From Olsenella profusa (GTDB lineage Bacteria; Actinomycetota; Coriobacteriia; Coriobacteriales; Atopobiaceae), in the NCBI RefSeq assembly GCF_016900315.1, contig NZ_JACSNQ010000004.1, positions 1 to 64,000 of the forward strand: a stretch of DNA of 64,000 bases, written 5' to 3'. Under the pieces are notes generated by a model that saw nothing but the letters and a program-made list of their open reading frames with translations, was not told where the DNA came from and ran no database searches. Of this stretch, positions 31,764 to 40,361 are shown one piece after another (position 1 is the first letter of the stretch; every line of letters begins with the position of its first letter). The position numbers and the translations under genes are program-made.

Positions 31764-34724
31764 TTACTTCTTGTCAGCGGCCTGGCCCTTCTTGGCCTCG
31801 GCGGCATCGATCTCCTTGTTGCGACGCGACCCGAGGTAGCAGCGCGCGCCGAGCGCGGCGGCGCCCACGAGCATGACGGCGCTCGCGCCCCAGACACCGT
31901 ACTGCCACGGCGACGGCGAGGTGCTGATGGTGGAGCCGGGGGCCATGCCCTGCATCGCGTTGGAGTTCACCACGGTGTAGAGCACGCGGTGGGACGCCTC
32001 GCGCAGGCGCGCGACGACGCTCGCCTCGTTGGTGCCCTGGAACGCGGGCGTCATGGCAGCGTAGGTGAGGTGCATGTCCGTGCCGCCGTCGAGGCCCCAG
32101 TTCTTGTCCATGTAGCCGTAGAGGTTGAAGTCCGTGATGATGCAGCCCGTGAAGCCCCACTCGCCGCGCGGGATCTCCGTGCAGAGGGCGTGGTTGCCGC
32201 CGGACCACTGGGAGCCCACGTAGTTGAAGGAGCTCATGAGCGCGGTGCAGCCCGGCATGGTGACCGTCTCGACGGTGCCCTGGTCGTCGGCGATGTACTT
32301 CATCTCGTTCGAGGACTCCTTGATGGTGATCTCGAACGGGCGCAGGTAGATCTCGCGCGCGGTCTGCTCGGTCGCCCAGGTGCAGAGGTGCTGGACGCGG
32401 TAGGACTCCTGGTCGTTGAGCGCGTAGTGCTTGACCATCGCGTAGACGCCGTTGCTCGCCGCGCCGGAGACCACCGCGGCGCCGATCTTACCGGCGAGCA
32501 GCGGGTCCTCGGAGTAGTACTCGAAGTTGCGGCCGGCAAACGGGCTGCGGTGCGTGTTCATGGCAGGCGCGTACCAGCCGTTGTAGCCGGACGCGAGCGC
32601 CTCCTGACCAACCATCTGGCCGGTGCGGTACATGAGCTCGGTGTTCCAGGTCTGGGCCATGATGAACTCGGAGCAGTACGCGCAGTTGCCGGTGGCGCCG
32701 GTGAGCGAGGTGAAGCCGGCCGGGCCGTCAGGCTCGGAGGTGGCGGGCTTGCCGATGTGCGCGATGGCGGGCGTGTTGTAGGCGCAGTCGTTAAGCATCG
32801 TGGTCATGTCGTCCACGGTCAGCTCGTCGAGCAGCTGATCCCACATCTCGTCGTCAAAGGCCTTGCCGCGCAGGTCGATGAGGGAGATCCCGTTATCGGC
32901 GCCGGTGGTGGGCATGGGCTCGTCGCCAAGGTGGTCGGCGTAGTTGTACTCTGCGAGCGTGATGCCGCAGTCGGCCGTGGTCTTGTCCTCGGCCGGCTCG
33001 GGCCAGCTGCCCGCGAAGTTCTCGCGCGTGAAGTGCCCGCAGTTGGCCTCCATGTACTCGTCCATGTCCGCGAAGCGCGCGGCAAGCTCGTTGCCGGTGG
33101 CGGAGTCGGTGGTGTAGACCTGCTCCTCCAGGGTCACGGCCTGCTCGGCAATGACGTTGTGGGAGTCGGAGCGCAGGGAGATCACGTAGTCGCCCGCGTC
33201 GAGGACGTAGCCGCCCTGCTCGGAGCTCCAGGACGCCATCTCGCGCACGGGGAAGGAGAGCTCGACGGTCTCGGAGGCACCCGGCTCAAGCAGCTGCGTC
33301 TTGCCGAAGGCGCCCAGGACCACGGCGCTCTTCTCGATGCCGCCCGGGGTGTAGGGCGCGGAGTAGTAGAGCTCCACGACGCACTTGCCGGCCACGGAGC
33401 CGGTGTTGGTCACGGTGACCGAGGCATTCACGGAGTCGTCCACGACCTCGCAGGAGTCAAGCGTCTGGTCGAAGGTGGTATAGCTGAGGCCGTAGCCAAA
33501 CGGGTAGACGACCGCCTCGTCGTAGTTGAAGCCGGAGTAGTTGCCCGCCTCGGCCTCGGCCGCCGCCGTCTCGTAGAAGCGGTAGCCGTAGTAGATGCCC
33601 TCCTTGTACTCCACGAAGTACGCCGTACCGTTGGAGGGGGTGCTGGTGTAGTTGGTGGGATAGTAGTCGGAGACGTCGGTGTACTGCTTGCCGCCAAAGT
33701 TGCCGAACGTGGGGTCGGCCGTGAAGTCTGCGGCCCAGATGTCGGTGGTCTTGCCGGACGGGTTGACGGCACCGGTGAGGACCTGGCCCACGGCGGCCGC
33801 ACCGGAGGCGCCGAGCGAGCCGATGCTCAGGATGGCGTCGACCGCGAGGTCACCGGACATGAGCGGGCCCATCTCCATCGGCGTGGAGCCGTTGTAGAGC
33901 ACGATGACCTTGTCGCAGGCCGCCTTGGCAGCTGAGATGAGGTCGCGCTCCTCCTTGGAGAGCTCGAGCTCGTGCTGGCCCTCGACGTAGTTGGCGGTCT
34001 CGTCGTTGGCCGTGAAGTTCTCAGACACGCCCGAGTTCACGTCGCCGATGAGGTCACGGCTGAGGTCGCCGCCCTCGCCGCCGCCACGCCCGATGACCAC
34101 GAGGGCCGTGGTGCCCGAGATCGAGTTCTTGGCCTCGTCGCTGTAGGCGTCCCAGGGAATCTCGCCGATGTAGTAGCTTGCCGTGGAGGGGCTGTCCATC
34201 GTGATGTTGGCCTTGGGGTAGTTGGAGTAGTTCTCCGCGATCCAGTTGTAGGCCGTGTCGTTGACCACAAGGCCGGCTCCCGCGACGCCGTCATAGAGCG
34301 TGGTGCAGTCGTTGGGGTCGACGGTGCCGGAGCCCGCGCCGCCGTAGACGGGGTCTGCGGCATAGCGGCCGATTAGCGAGACCTCGGTGCCCGAGGCCAG
34401 CGGCAGGGCGTTGTTGTCGTTCTTGAGCAGGACGATGCCCTCGCCCTCGATCTCGATGACGATGTTCTTGGCGTCCTCGGCCGCGGCTCCCTTGCCTCGA
34501 TACTGCCGGTCATAGTAGGCCGTGTCCCAGTTCTCGGAACCAGGCGCGTTGGTGATGGTGGTCGTGCCGGCACCGACGTAGTGGTCCAGGGCGGACTTGA
34601 ACATGTTGGTGCCCACGTTGGCGGCAACGGTCACGCCCACGAGCGCGCCGGCCCCCACGCCGCTTGCCACGAAGGCGCGCCGCGACATCTTCTTGGGCTG
34701 CTTCTTTGGCTTCTTATCAGCCAT
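31764..34724 (-). CDS. GH3 beta-glucosidase-like protein with permuted domains and C-terminal membrane anchor
   Basis: The start at 34724 follows GAAGGAG. The 986-residue protein has a twin-arginine motif SRRAFVASG followed by a hydrophobic stretch. The GH3 C-type domain (IVLLKNDNNALPL, then GRYAADPVYGGAGSG) comes first, then an Fn3-like domain (VTVTNTGSVAGKCVVELYY), and only then the TIM-barrel N-type domain (PDGPAGFTS, MNTHRSPFAGRNFEYYSEDP, VKHYALNDQE, nucleophile Asp in ITDFNLYG). This order is known from some ruminal GH3 enzymes. A last helix (WGASAVMLVGAAALGA) and a charged tail anchor it, so the enzyme acts outside the cell on beta-glycosides. Confidence 0.85.
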   Translation of the reverse strand: MADKKPKKQPKKMSRRAFVASGVGAGALVGVTVAANVGTNMFKSALDHYVGAGTTTITNAPGSENWDTAYYDRQYRGKGAAAEDAKNIVIEIEGEGIVLLKNDNNALPLASGTEVSLIGRYAADPVYGGAGSGTVDPNDCTTLYDGVAGAGLVVNDTAYNWIAENYSNYPKANITMDSPSTASYYIGEIPWDAYSDEAKNSISGTTALVVIGRGGGEGGDLSRDLIGDVNSGVSENFTANDETANYVEGQHELELSKEERDLISAAKAACDKVIVLYNGSTPMEMGPLMSGDLAVDAILSIGSLGASGAAAVGQVLTGAVNPSGKTTDIWAADFTADPTFGNFGGKQYTDVSDYYPTNYTSTPSNGTAYFVEYKEGIYYGYRFYETAAAEAEAGNYSGFNYDEAVVYPFGYGLSYTTFDQTLDSCEVVDDSVNASVTVTNTGSVAGKCVVELYYSAPYTPGGIEKSAVVLGAFGKTQLLEPGASETVELSFPVREMASWSSEQGGYVLDAGDYVISLRSDSHNVIAEQAVTLEEQVYTTDSATGNELAARFADMDEYMEANCGHFTRENFAGSWPEPAEDKTTADCGITLAEYNYADHLGDEPMPTTGADNGISLIDLRGKAFDDEMWDQLLDELTVDDMTTMLNDCAYNTPAIAHIGKPATSEPDGPAGFTSLTGATGNCAYCSEFIMAQTWNTELMYRTGQMVGQEALASGYNGWYAPAMNTHRSPFAGRNFEYYSEDPLLAGKIGAAVVSGAASNGVYAMVKHYALNDQESYRVQHLCTWATEQTAREIYLRPFEITIKESSNEMKYIADDQGTVETVTMPGCTALMSSFNYVGSQWSGGNHALCTEIPRGEWGFTGCIITDFNLYGYMDKNWGLDGGTDMHLTYAAMTPAFQGTNEASVVARLREASHRVLYTVVNSNAMQGMAPGSTISTSPSPWQYGVWGASAVMLVGAAALGARCYLGSRRNKEIDAAEAKKGQAADKK

Positions 34725-34876
34725 ACTGACTCCTTCTGGTTGGTGCTTCGACCCTCTCATCTAACGAGAAGGACCGTGTGTGAGGAGCGCTTTTCTCGCA
34801 ACCTGTCGGTTTGGCGACGCGAAGCGCATGCGAGGCATGCGGGCGGCCACGGACAAAAGTGCCCCTCTAGCAAGAA

Positions 34877-34910
34877 GGGCGCGCCGCCCTCGGGGTGGGA
34901 CGGCGCGCCC
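34877..34910 (-). terminator. Terminator of the second GH3 gene
   Basis: GGGCGCGCCG (34877-34886) pairs perfectly with CGGCGCGCCC (34901-34910); on the minus strand CTTCTTGC follows. It starts 16 bases after the stop at 34926. Confidence 0.65.
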
Positions 34911-34925
34911 GCTGGGAGGCGAATG

Positions 34926-37376
34926 CTACTCGCTTACAGTTACCTCGGTCTCCGGCTCGGTGAGCGGGTTGGCCTTGTAGGTCTGGGTGCGCTCGTCGTC
35001 GATGACGCCGGACCAGTTGAGGCCGTAGGCGAAGTCGTAGGTGTTGCCCTCGGAGTCGGTGTAGCACTCCATGTCGCGCGGGACGTCCTCCTCGTTGGCC
35101 TCGACGGTGTCCATGTCCTTGGGCATCTGGAACGGAAGAAGGCCGGAGGGCTCAACCGAACCGGTGATGATGTGGGCGAACGCCTCGTCGATGATGCCGT
35201 TGAAGCCCATAAGAATCGCGTCGGCAGAGGGCTCGATCTCGGAGAAGACCATCGGGCGGTCAGCGTCGACGATGAGGATGAGCTTGGCACCCTCCGGGAG
35301 CCTGGACTTGACGTCGAGGACCAGGTCAAGGTCGCTCTCGTTGGTGGCGTAGGTGGACTCGCCGTAGTAGGCACGGTTGATGTACTCGCCGTACTCGTCC
35401 TCGGGGTTCAGAGACTCCTTGCGGACGTTGGGGCCGTCCGCAGTGTACGGACGATACTGGAGCGAGATGGGCTTCCAGTAGGGGCCGGGCTCGGGCTCGG
35501 TGCCCATGATGATGGAGGCGAAGCTCGGGCCACCCTGAACGCCCTGGTAGGCATCCTGCGGGTTGTTCACCTTCACGATGGCGTACTGGACGTCGGCGAG
35601 CTCCTCCGCGGTGAGGCGCGTGATATCGCCCTCGGCCGGGTTCTCGGAATCGGCAGAGTTGACCGCATCAGTCACGACGTCGAGACCCTCGAAGATGGCG
35701 GGGTCGATGACCGGGGCGATCGTGGCCGGAGAGGTCCCGAAGGCGCTCGCGGAACCAGCTGTGAACTTCTGGGGGATGTACACCTTTCCGCTCAGGCCAG
35801 ACTCGGAGATGACGTTGCCGGCGTTCTTGAGCATGATGACGCACTTCTCGGAAGCCTCCATGCCGAACTGGGCGGGAGCCTCGTTGTCAAAGACGGCCTT
35901 GGCCACGGTGCGGTCCGAGTAGGGCTGGTCGAAGAGCTCGACGTCGACCATGAGCTTAAAGATGCGGCGGGCGTTCTCGCGGAGCGTGGAGAGGGCCTCA
36001 TCCTCTCCGAGCTGCTCGACCATGAGGTCGTAGGCAGACTTGGCAACGTCAGGCTCGAAGGTGCCACCGTGCTGGGAGATCGTGTTCTCCATGAGCTTCG
36101 CGTAGCGCTCCTCGGTGGTGAGGTCGGTGCAGCCGTGGGCGATGGCGTCGAGAATCATCCAGTCGGTGCAGAGCATGCCGTCCCAGCCGGCGTTGCGCAG
36201 AATCGAGATGTTGTGCTTGGAATAGGCGCTGCCAACGTGCTCGCCGAGGCCCTCGGGGTCGTTGGGGTCGTAGGCGATGCCATAGCACGGCATCATGGCC
36301 GCCACCTGCTCGGTCGAGGAGTCGAGGTGCATGCCGCCGTCGAGGAACGGAACGAGGTGGGCGTTGAAGTTGGAGCCCGGGAAGACGTTCCACTTGCCGG
36401 AGTCGGAGTGGTCGTCACGGCCGCCCTCGTTGGAACCCTCGCCCACGAAGTGCTTGAGCATGACGCCGCAGGACTCGGAGCCCCAGCCCTGGTCGTCAGT
36501 GGCCTCGTCGTCGCCCCACGTGGACTGCATGCCGCCGCCAAATGCCCTGGCAAAGTCACGGTTCAGAGCGGGGTCCTCGGACACGGAACCGGACAGACGC
36601 GTGCCGCGCGGCTGAGAGTAGACGTCGATCTGAGGACCAAGCTCGCAACGCACACCCGTGGCGCGCCAGGCACGAGCCTGCCACATGCCGGCCTTACGCC
36701 AGAGGTCCTTGTCCATAGCCGCGGCAAGGCCGTTGCTCGACGGAACGTTGAAGAGAACGTAGGGATCGGAGTAGTTCAGGTACGGGATGCCGTTGGCACC
36801 CTCCTCGCAGATCTGCTGAATCGTGTTGATCCAGCTGACGGCGGAGGCGTAGGACTCCTCGTTTGCGGAGAGACGGGAGACGCCCGCACGCGAACCGGCC
36901 TCGATCCAGTCGTTAGACTCGGAGTCGCCGCCCGGCACGGCGGATCCGGAGGTGTTTCCGCCCGCCCACAGCAGCGGGAAGATGTCCTCAGCGCTCAGGG
37001 AGTCGGCAAGGGCCTTGGCGCGATCGTCAGCAGTCTGACGCCAGTCCTCCCACATATCGAGCTTGCCGTTACCGTTCATGTCACGGAAGGCGTAGCCGTT
37101 GACCTGAATGATCTTGTCAGGGTTCATGGTACCAATCTCGGCACCACCCTCCTGGGTGACCTTGGTCCAACCGTCACGCACCTCCTCAGAGGTCCACTTG
37201 GCCTCGACGTCGTCACCGTCAGGGTCGATGGGATAGGCATCGGCCGCGGGAGCGGCGAGGGCGTCGTCGCCACCGGAGGGCGTGGTGGTAGCGCTGTTAT
37301 CGCAGCCGGCAAGGCCCACCAAGCCAGCCGTCACCGCAGAAGCCGCGAGGAAGTTCCTGCGCGAGATGTTGCTCAT
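34926..37376 (-). CDS. Tat-exported GH3 glycosidase lipoprotein
   Basis: The 816-residue protein starts MSNISRRNFLAASAVTAG and has a twin-arginine signal with a lipobox LAGC (Cys25), so it is exported folded and lipid-anchored. A short DMNGNGKLDMWEDWR dockerin/EF-hand-like loop precedes the GH3 N-domain, in usual order, with EDPALNRDFARAFGGGMQ, VMLKHFVGEG and the nucleophile region GMLCTDWMI; the C-domain follows (CVIMLKNAGNV, later ADRPMVFSEIEPSADAILMGF and FQMPKDMDTVEAN). It is paralogous to 40362-42776. The sugar substrate cannot be read from the sequence. Confidence 0.87.
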   Translation of the reverse strand: MSNISRRNFLAASAVTAGLVGLAGCDNSATTTPSGGDDALAAPAADAYPIDPDGDDVEAKWTSEEVRDGWTKVTQEGGAEIGTMNPDKIIQVNGYAFRDMNGNGKLDMWEDWRQTADDRAKALADSLSAEDIFPLLWAGGNTSGSAVPGGDSESNDWIEAGSRAGVSRLSANEESYASAVSWINTIQQICEEGANGIPYLNYSDPYVLFNVPSSNGLAAAMDKDLWRKAGMWQARAWRATGVRCELGPQIDVYSQPRGTRLSGSVSEDPALNRDFARAFGGGMQSTWGDDEATDDQGWGSESCGVMLKHFVGEGSNEGGRDDHSDSGKWNVFPGSNFNAHLVPFLDGGMHLDSSTEQVAAMMPCYGIAYDPNDPEGLGEHVGSAYSKHNISILRNAGWDGMLCTDWMILDAIAHGCTDLTTEERYAKLMENTISQHGGTFEPDVAKSAYDLMVEQLGEDEALSTLRENARRIFKLMVDVELFDQPYSDRTVAKAVFDNEAPAQFGMEASEKCVIMLKNAGNVISESGLSGKVYIPQKFTAGSASAFGTSPATIAPVIDPAIFEGLDVVTDAVNSADSENPAEGDITRLTAEELADVQYAIVKVNNPQDAYQGVQGGPSFASIIMGTEPEPGPYWKPISLQYRPYTADGPNVRKESLNPEDEYGEYINRAYYGESTYATNESDLDLVLDVKSRLPEGAKLILIVDADRPMVFSEIEPSADAILMGFNGIIDEAFAHIITGSVEPSGLLPFQMPKDMDTVEANEEDVPRDMECYTDSEGNTYDFAYGLNWSGVIDDERTQTYKANPLTEPETEVTVSE

Positions 37377-37439
37377 CTTGTCTCCTCTGTGCGTTTTCTA
37401 CCAATACGTCCCAGCTCAGCTGGGTTGCTTCCTGATGGT

Positions 37440-37907
37440 TTAGCCGTAGAAGTCGAAGTTGATGGTGTCGAAGTCGGCGATGCCGAAGGCGTGGGCGTCG
37501 CCCTCGCAGGTGACGTCGTCGACGACGGTGAGCGTCACGTCGCCGGCGGTATCCAGGTGCAGCGTGATCTCGCTCTCGGTGCCGTCCCAGGTGCCGGAGT
37601 CGGTCGGCAGGTCGGCGTGGGCCTCGAGCGGCGTCACCTCGCAGGTGCCGTCCTCGTTGAGCTGGAGGTCGAGCATCTGCTCGGAGCCGCCCGCGGTGCC
37701 GTAGACGGTGGTGCCGGTGATCTCCACCGAGCCCCTCCACTGGCCCCAGTAGGTGGCGTGGGCGTCGAAGTCGCCGCCCTGCTCGGCGGCCGGGGCGTCG
37801 CCGGAGCCGCCGTCGCCCGTGGTGGCGGCGGGCTGGCTGCCGCAGGCCGCCAGCGGCAGCGCGAGCGTGGCCGCGAGGGCGCCTGCCAGAAGCACGTTCT
37901 TCTTCAT
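37440..37907 (-). CDS. Small lipoprotein of unknown function
   Basis: The 155-residue protein has a Sec/lipoprotein signal with PLAAC (Cys22), an acidic Gly/Ala-rich linker, and a beta-rich domain (ATYWGQWRGSVEITGTTVYG, ADLPTDSGTWDGTESEITLHL). The ATG is preceded by GGAGG. It ends with an aromatic strand (DTINFDFYG). It lies 63 bases upstream of the GH3 lipoprotein gene in the same direction, so the two may be co-transcribed. A substrate-binding or inhibitor-like role is possible but unproven. Confidence 0.7.
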   Translation of the reverse strand: MKKNVLLAGALAATLALPLAACGSQPAATTGDGGSGDAPAAEQGGDFDAHATYWGQWRGSVEITGTTVYGTAGGSEQMLDLQLNEDGTCEVTPLEAHADLPTDSGTWDGTESEITLHLDTAGDVTLTVVDDVTCEGDAHAFGIADFDTINFDFYG

Positions 37908-38155
37908 GGGTTCTCCTCCCTTGTTTGCCGTCAGGCGCCTTCCCTTCCCTTTGTCAGACGCGCCTGACGTTTCCTTAACGTTTCAGTCCCATTCAAATCC
38001 GAGCCAGCTCACAAAAAGTGCTTCTGGCATGAACCGCGCGTTTTCTGGCGTGTCGGTCGCGCAGACCCGTCAAACGGCAACGTAATTCGCCGTTCACGCC
38101 AGGCAAGCGGTACCATTTTGTCGATGAACGTAAAACGGTATGCTTTAACAGGGAC

Positions 38156-38177
38156 GGATATGACATCGTTCATATCC
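38156..38177 (+). promoter_or_regulatory. Inverted repeat in leader of LytTR regulator gene
   Basis: GGATATGA (38156-38163) and TCATATCC (38170-38177) form a perfect eight-base inverted repeat, directly followed by the GAAAGGGAG ribosome-binding site. A TATGCT -10-like box lies upstream at 38139-38144. A hairpin here could control access to the ribosome-binding site, or the repeat could bind a regulator. Confidence 0.4.
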
Positions 38178-38192
38178 GGGGAAAGGGAGCAC

Positions 38193-38903
38193 ATGTATAG
38201 AACGCTCATCGTCGAGGATGAGCCGGACGAGGCGAGCCGGCTCACCGAATACGTGCATCGCTACGGCAAGGCCCATGGCGAGCAGTTCCAGATTACCTGG
38301 CTCAAGTCGGCCATGGACATGCTCTCCGACAAGAGCCACTACGACCTCGTTCTTCTCGACATTGACCTGCCGGGGATCAACGGCATGGAGGCGGCGCAGC
38401 TCATGCGCGTCTACGACGAGGAGACACCTATCATCTTTGTGACCAACCTCGCCAAGTACGCCGTCAAGGGCTACGAGGTGGGCGCCACGGGCTTCATCAT
38501 CAAGCCCGTCAACTGGGGCAACCTCTCCATGAACCTGGACCGTGCCCTTCGCGCCATCAAGAAGAGCTCCGGTCGCTCCGTAATCGTGCCCACCGAGGAG
38601 GGAATGCGCGTGGTGCCGCTGAGCGCCATCGTCTACGTGGAGGTCACGGGGCACCGACTCTCCTACCACCTGGAGAGCGGGGAGGTCATCGAGACGCGCG
38701 GCTCGCTTTCGCAGGTGGAGGAGGAGCTCGCCGGCGCGCCCGTCATCCGCATCGCAAAGAGCTGCCTGGCGAACATGGACAAGATCCAGATCCTGCGCCC
38801 GCAGTCGCTCCAGATGGTGACCGGCGAGCAGCTGAGCATCTCGCGCACCCGCAAGTGCGAGGTGACCGACGCGGTGACCGACTACCTCGGCGGGCGTCGA
38901 TGA
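38193..38903 (+). CDS. LytTR-family response regulator, copy 1
   Basis: The 236-residue protein begins MYRTLIVEDEPDEASRL. The receiver domain has Asp56 (LVLLDIDLPG), Thr/Lys switch residues (IIFVTNLAKYAVKGYEVGATGFIIKPV) and is followed by a LytTR DNA-binding domain (VIVPTEEGMRVVPLSAIVYVEVTGHRLSYHLESG, VIRIAKSCLANMDKIQIL). LytTR proteins usually bind imperfect direct repeats and control secreted or peptide-responsive genes. The gene overlaps the kinase gene by ATGA. It stands divergent from the lipoprotein/GH3 pair, the probable targets. Confidence 0.87.
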   Translation: MYRTLIVEDEPDEASRLTEYVHRYGKAHGEQFQITWLKSAMDMLSDKSHYDLVLLDIDLPGINGMEAAQLMRVYDEETPIIFVTNLAKYAVKGYEVGATGFIIKPVNWGNLSMNLDRALRAIKKSSGRSVIVPTEEGMRVVPLSAIVYVEVTGHRLSYHLESGEVIETRGSLSQVEEELAGAPVIRIAKSCLANMDKIQILRPQSLQMVTGEQLSISRTRKCEVTDAVTDYLGGRR

Positions 38904-40219
38904 GGGAGTTCCTTGACACCTGGTGGTCCCTTGAGCCGCTCGCGCAGCTCTTCGTGCCCGTGTTCCTGATGGCGTTTCATCTGCCAAGACGGTCGCATGG
39001 CGTGCTGCGAGGGGCAGCTGTGGTCGCAGCGCTCCTGTGCCTGGCCATCGTCCCCTTGGCCACGGGGACCGTCCGAGGGCTCGACGTCACGCAGTCGTTC
39101 GTGGTGTTCAGCGCGCTTCTCGCCGTGTTTGTGGTGGCGGTCCTCGCGGTCTATGACGTGAGCCCGTGGACGGCCCTCTTCTGCGCGACGGCCGGCTACA
39201 CGCTGCAGAACATCTCGAGCGGCCTCTCGCTGCTGGTCCAGATGCTCGTCACGGGGCGCACGAGCGCCCAGCTGCCCGACGTCCCCGACGCCCTGGTCTC
39301 CCTGGGCGTCCCTATAGCCGTGTACGTGGTCGGCTACCTACTGTTCATCCGGCGCGTCAACATGAAGGGCCTCATGGAGGTCCAGAACAGCCTCATGCTG
39401 CTGATGTTTGCCATCGTGGTGATCACCGTCATCGGACTTGACCTCATCATCAAGGGGCTGAGCATCGTCGGCGCACCCTTCCGCTACCTCGTGCTGCTGA
39501 GGCTCATCCACCCGCTGGTCTGCGTGTTCGTGCTCTTTGCCGAGTACGAGCTGCTCTACGCCAAGCGCGCCGACGAGGAGCGCGCCGAGACCGAGCGCCT
39601 GCTTGCCGAGCGCGAGCGCCAGTACCGCCTCAGCAGGGAGAACATCGAGGCCATCAACATCAAGTGCCACGACATCCGCCACCAGATCCGCCACCTCGCC
39701 GACAGCGGCGTCGTGGTGGACGGCTCCGCCCTCGCGGACATCGCGCGCGAGGTCAACGTCTACGACTCCGTGGTGGAGACCGGCAACGAGGCCCTGGACA
39801 CCATCCTCACCGAGAAGAGCCTCACCTGCTCCGGCGAGGGCATCGTGCTCACGGTCATGGCCGAGGGCTCGGCGCTCGACTTCATGGCGCCCGCGGACAT
39901 CTACTCCCTCTTCGGCAACGCGCTCGACAACGCCATCGAGGCGGTGCGCGCCGTGGAGGGCGCCGAGCGCCGCGCGATCACCGTCTCCGTCCAGCGCAGA
40001 CGGCGCATGGTCGCGGTGAGCGTCGAGAACTGCTGTGCCTCCACGCCGCGCTTCGCCACAGACGGCCTCCCCCTCACCACCAAGCACGACAGCACCAACC
40101 ACGGCTTCGGCATGCGCTCCATGCGCGCGATCGCAGAGCGCTACGGCGGCTCGCTCCACGCCGGCTTCGAGGGCGGGGTCTTCTACCTCAACGTCCTTCT
40201 CGCCATGCCGGAGGCATAG
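38900..40219 (+). CDS. GHKL sensor histidine kinase (AgrC-like), copy 1
   Basis: The 439-residue kinase has about six membrane helices in residues 10-215, a coiled linker (AKRADEERAETERLLAERERQYRL) and the motif AINIKCHDIRHQIRHL with His257, typical of AgrC-type GHKL kinases. The ATPase domain has FGNALDNAIEAV and NHGFGMRSMRAIAERYGGSL. The membrane domain presumably senses a small ligand or peptide. A GGCGAGAAGAACC word lies 30 bases after the stop, then the convergent terminator. Confidence 0.85.
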   Translation: MREFLDTWWSLEPLAQLFVPVFLMAFHLPRRSHGVLRGAAVVAALLCLAIVPLATGTVRGLDVTQSFVVFSALLAVFVVAVLAVYDVSPWTALFCATAGYTLQNISSGLSLLVQMLVTGRTSAQLPDVPDALVSLGVPIAVYVVGYLLFIRRVNMKGLMEVQNSLMLLMFAIVVITVIGLDLIIKGLSIVGAPFRYLVLLRLIHPLVCVFVLFAEYELLYAKRADEERAETERLLAERERQYRLSRENIEAINIKCHDIRHQIRHLADSGVVVDGSALADIAREVNVYDSVVETGNEALDTILTEKSLTCSGEGIVLTVMAEGSALDFMAPADIYSLFGNALDNAIEAVRAVEGAERRAITVSVQRRRRMVAVSVENCCASTPRFATDGLPLTTKHDSTNHGFGMRSMRAIAERYGGSLHAGFEGGVFYLNVLLAMPEA

Positions 40220-40287
40220 GCGGGGCTGGCAGGACGGGGCAACGCCCTGGCGAGAAGAACCACGAGGCTGGCACGACACAAAAAGCG

Positions 40288-40324
40288 GCGGGGCGCCGGG
40301 TGAGGTGACCACCCGACGCCCCGC
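40288..40324. terminator. Convergent terminator between kinase and third GH3 gene
   Basis: GCGGGGCGCCGGGTG (40288-40302) pairs with CACCCGACGCCCCGC (40310-40324) with one mismatch. AAAAA precedes it and GTTCTTATAA follows, so it has suitable tails on both strands. Confidence 0.8.
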
Positions 40325-40361
40325 GTTCTTATAACCTGAGGGGAGCTCTGAGAGGGCTGAG

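Noticed and set aside
34581-37967. Open plus-strand frame of over 1100 codons opposite the GH3 and lipoprotein genes
   Set aside because: It is antisense to clearly conserved GH3 and lipoprotein genes, is Val/Gly/Arg/His-rich without domains, and is a usual product of high-GC codon bias.
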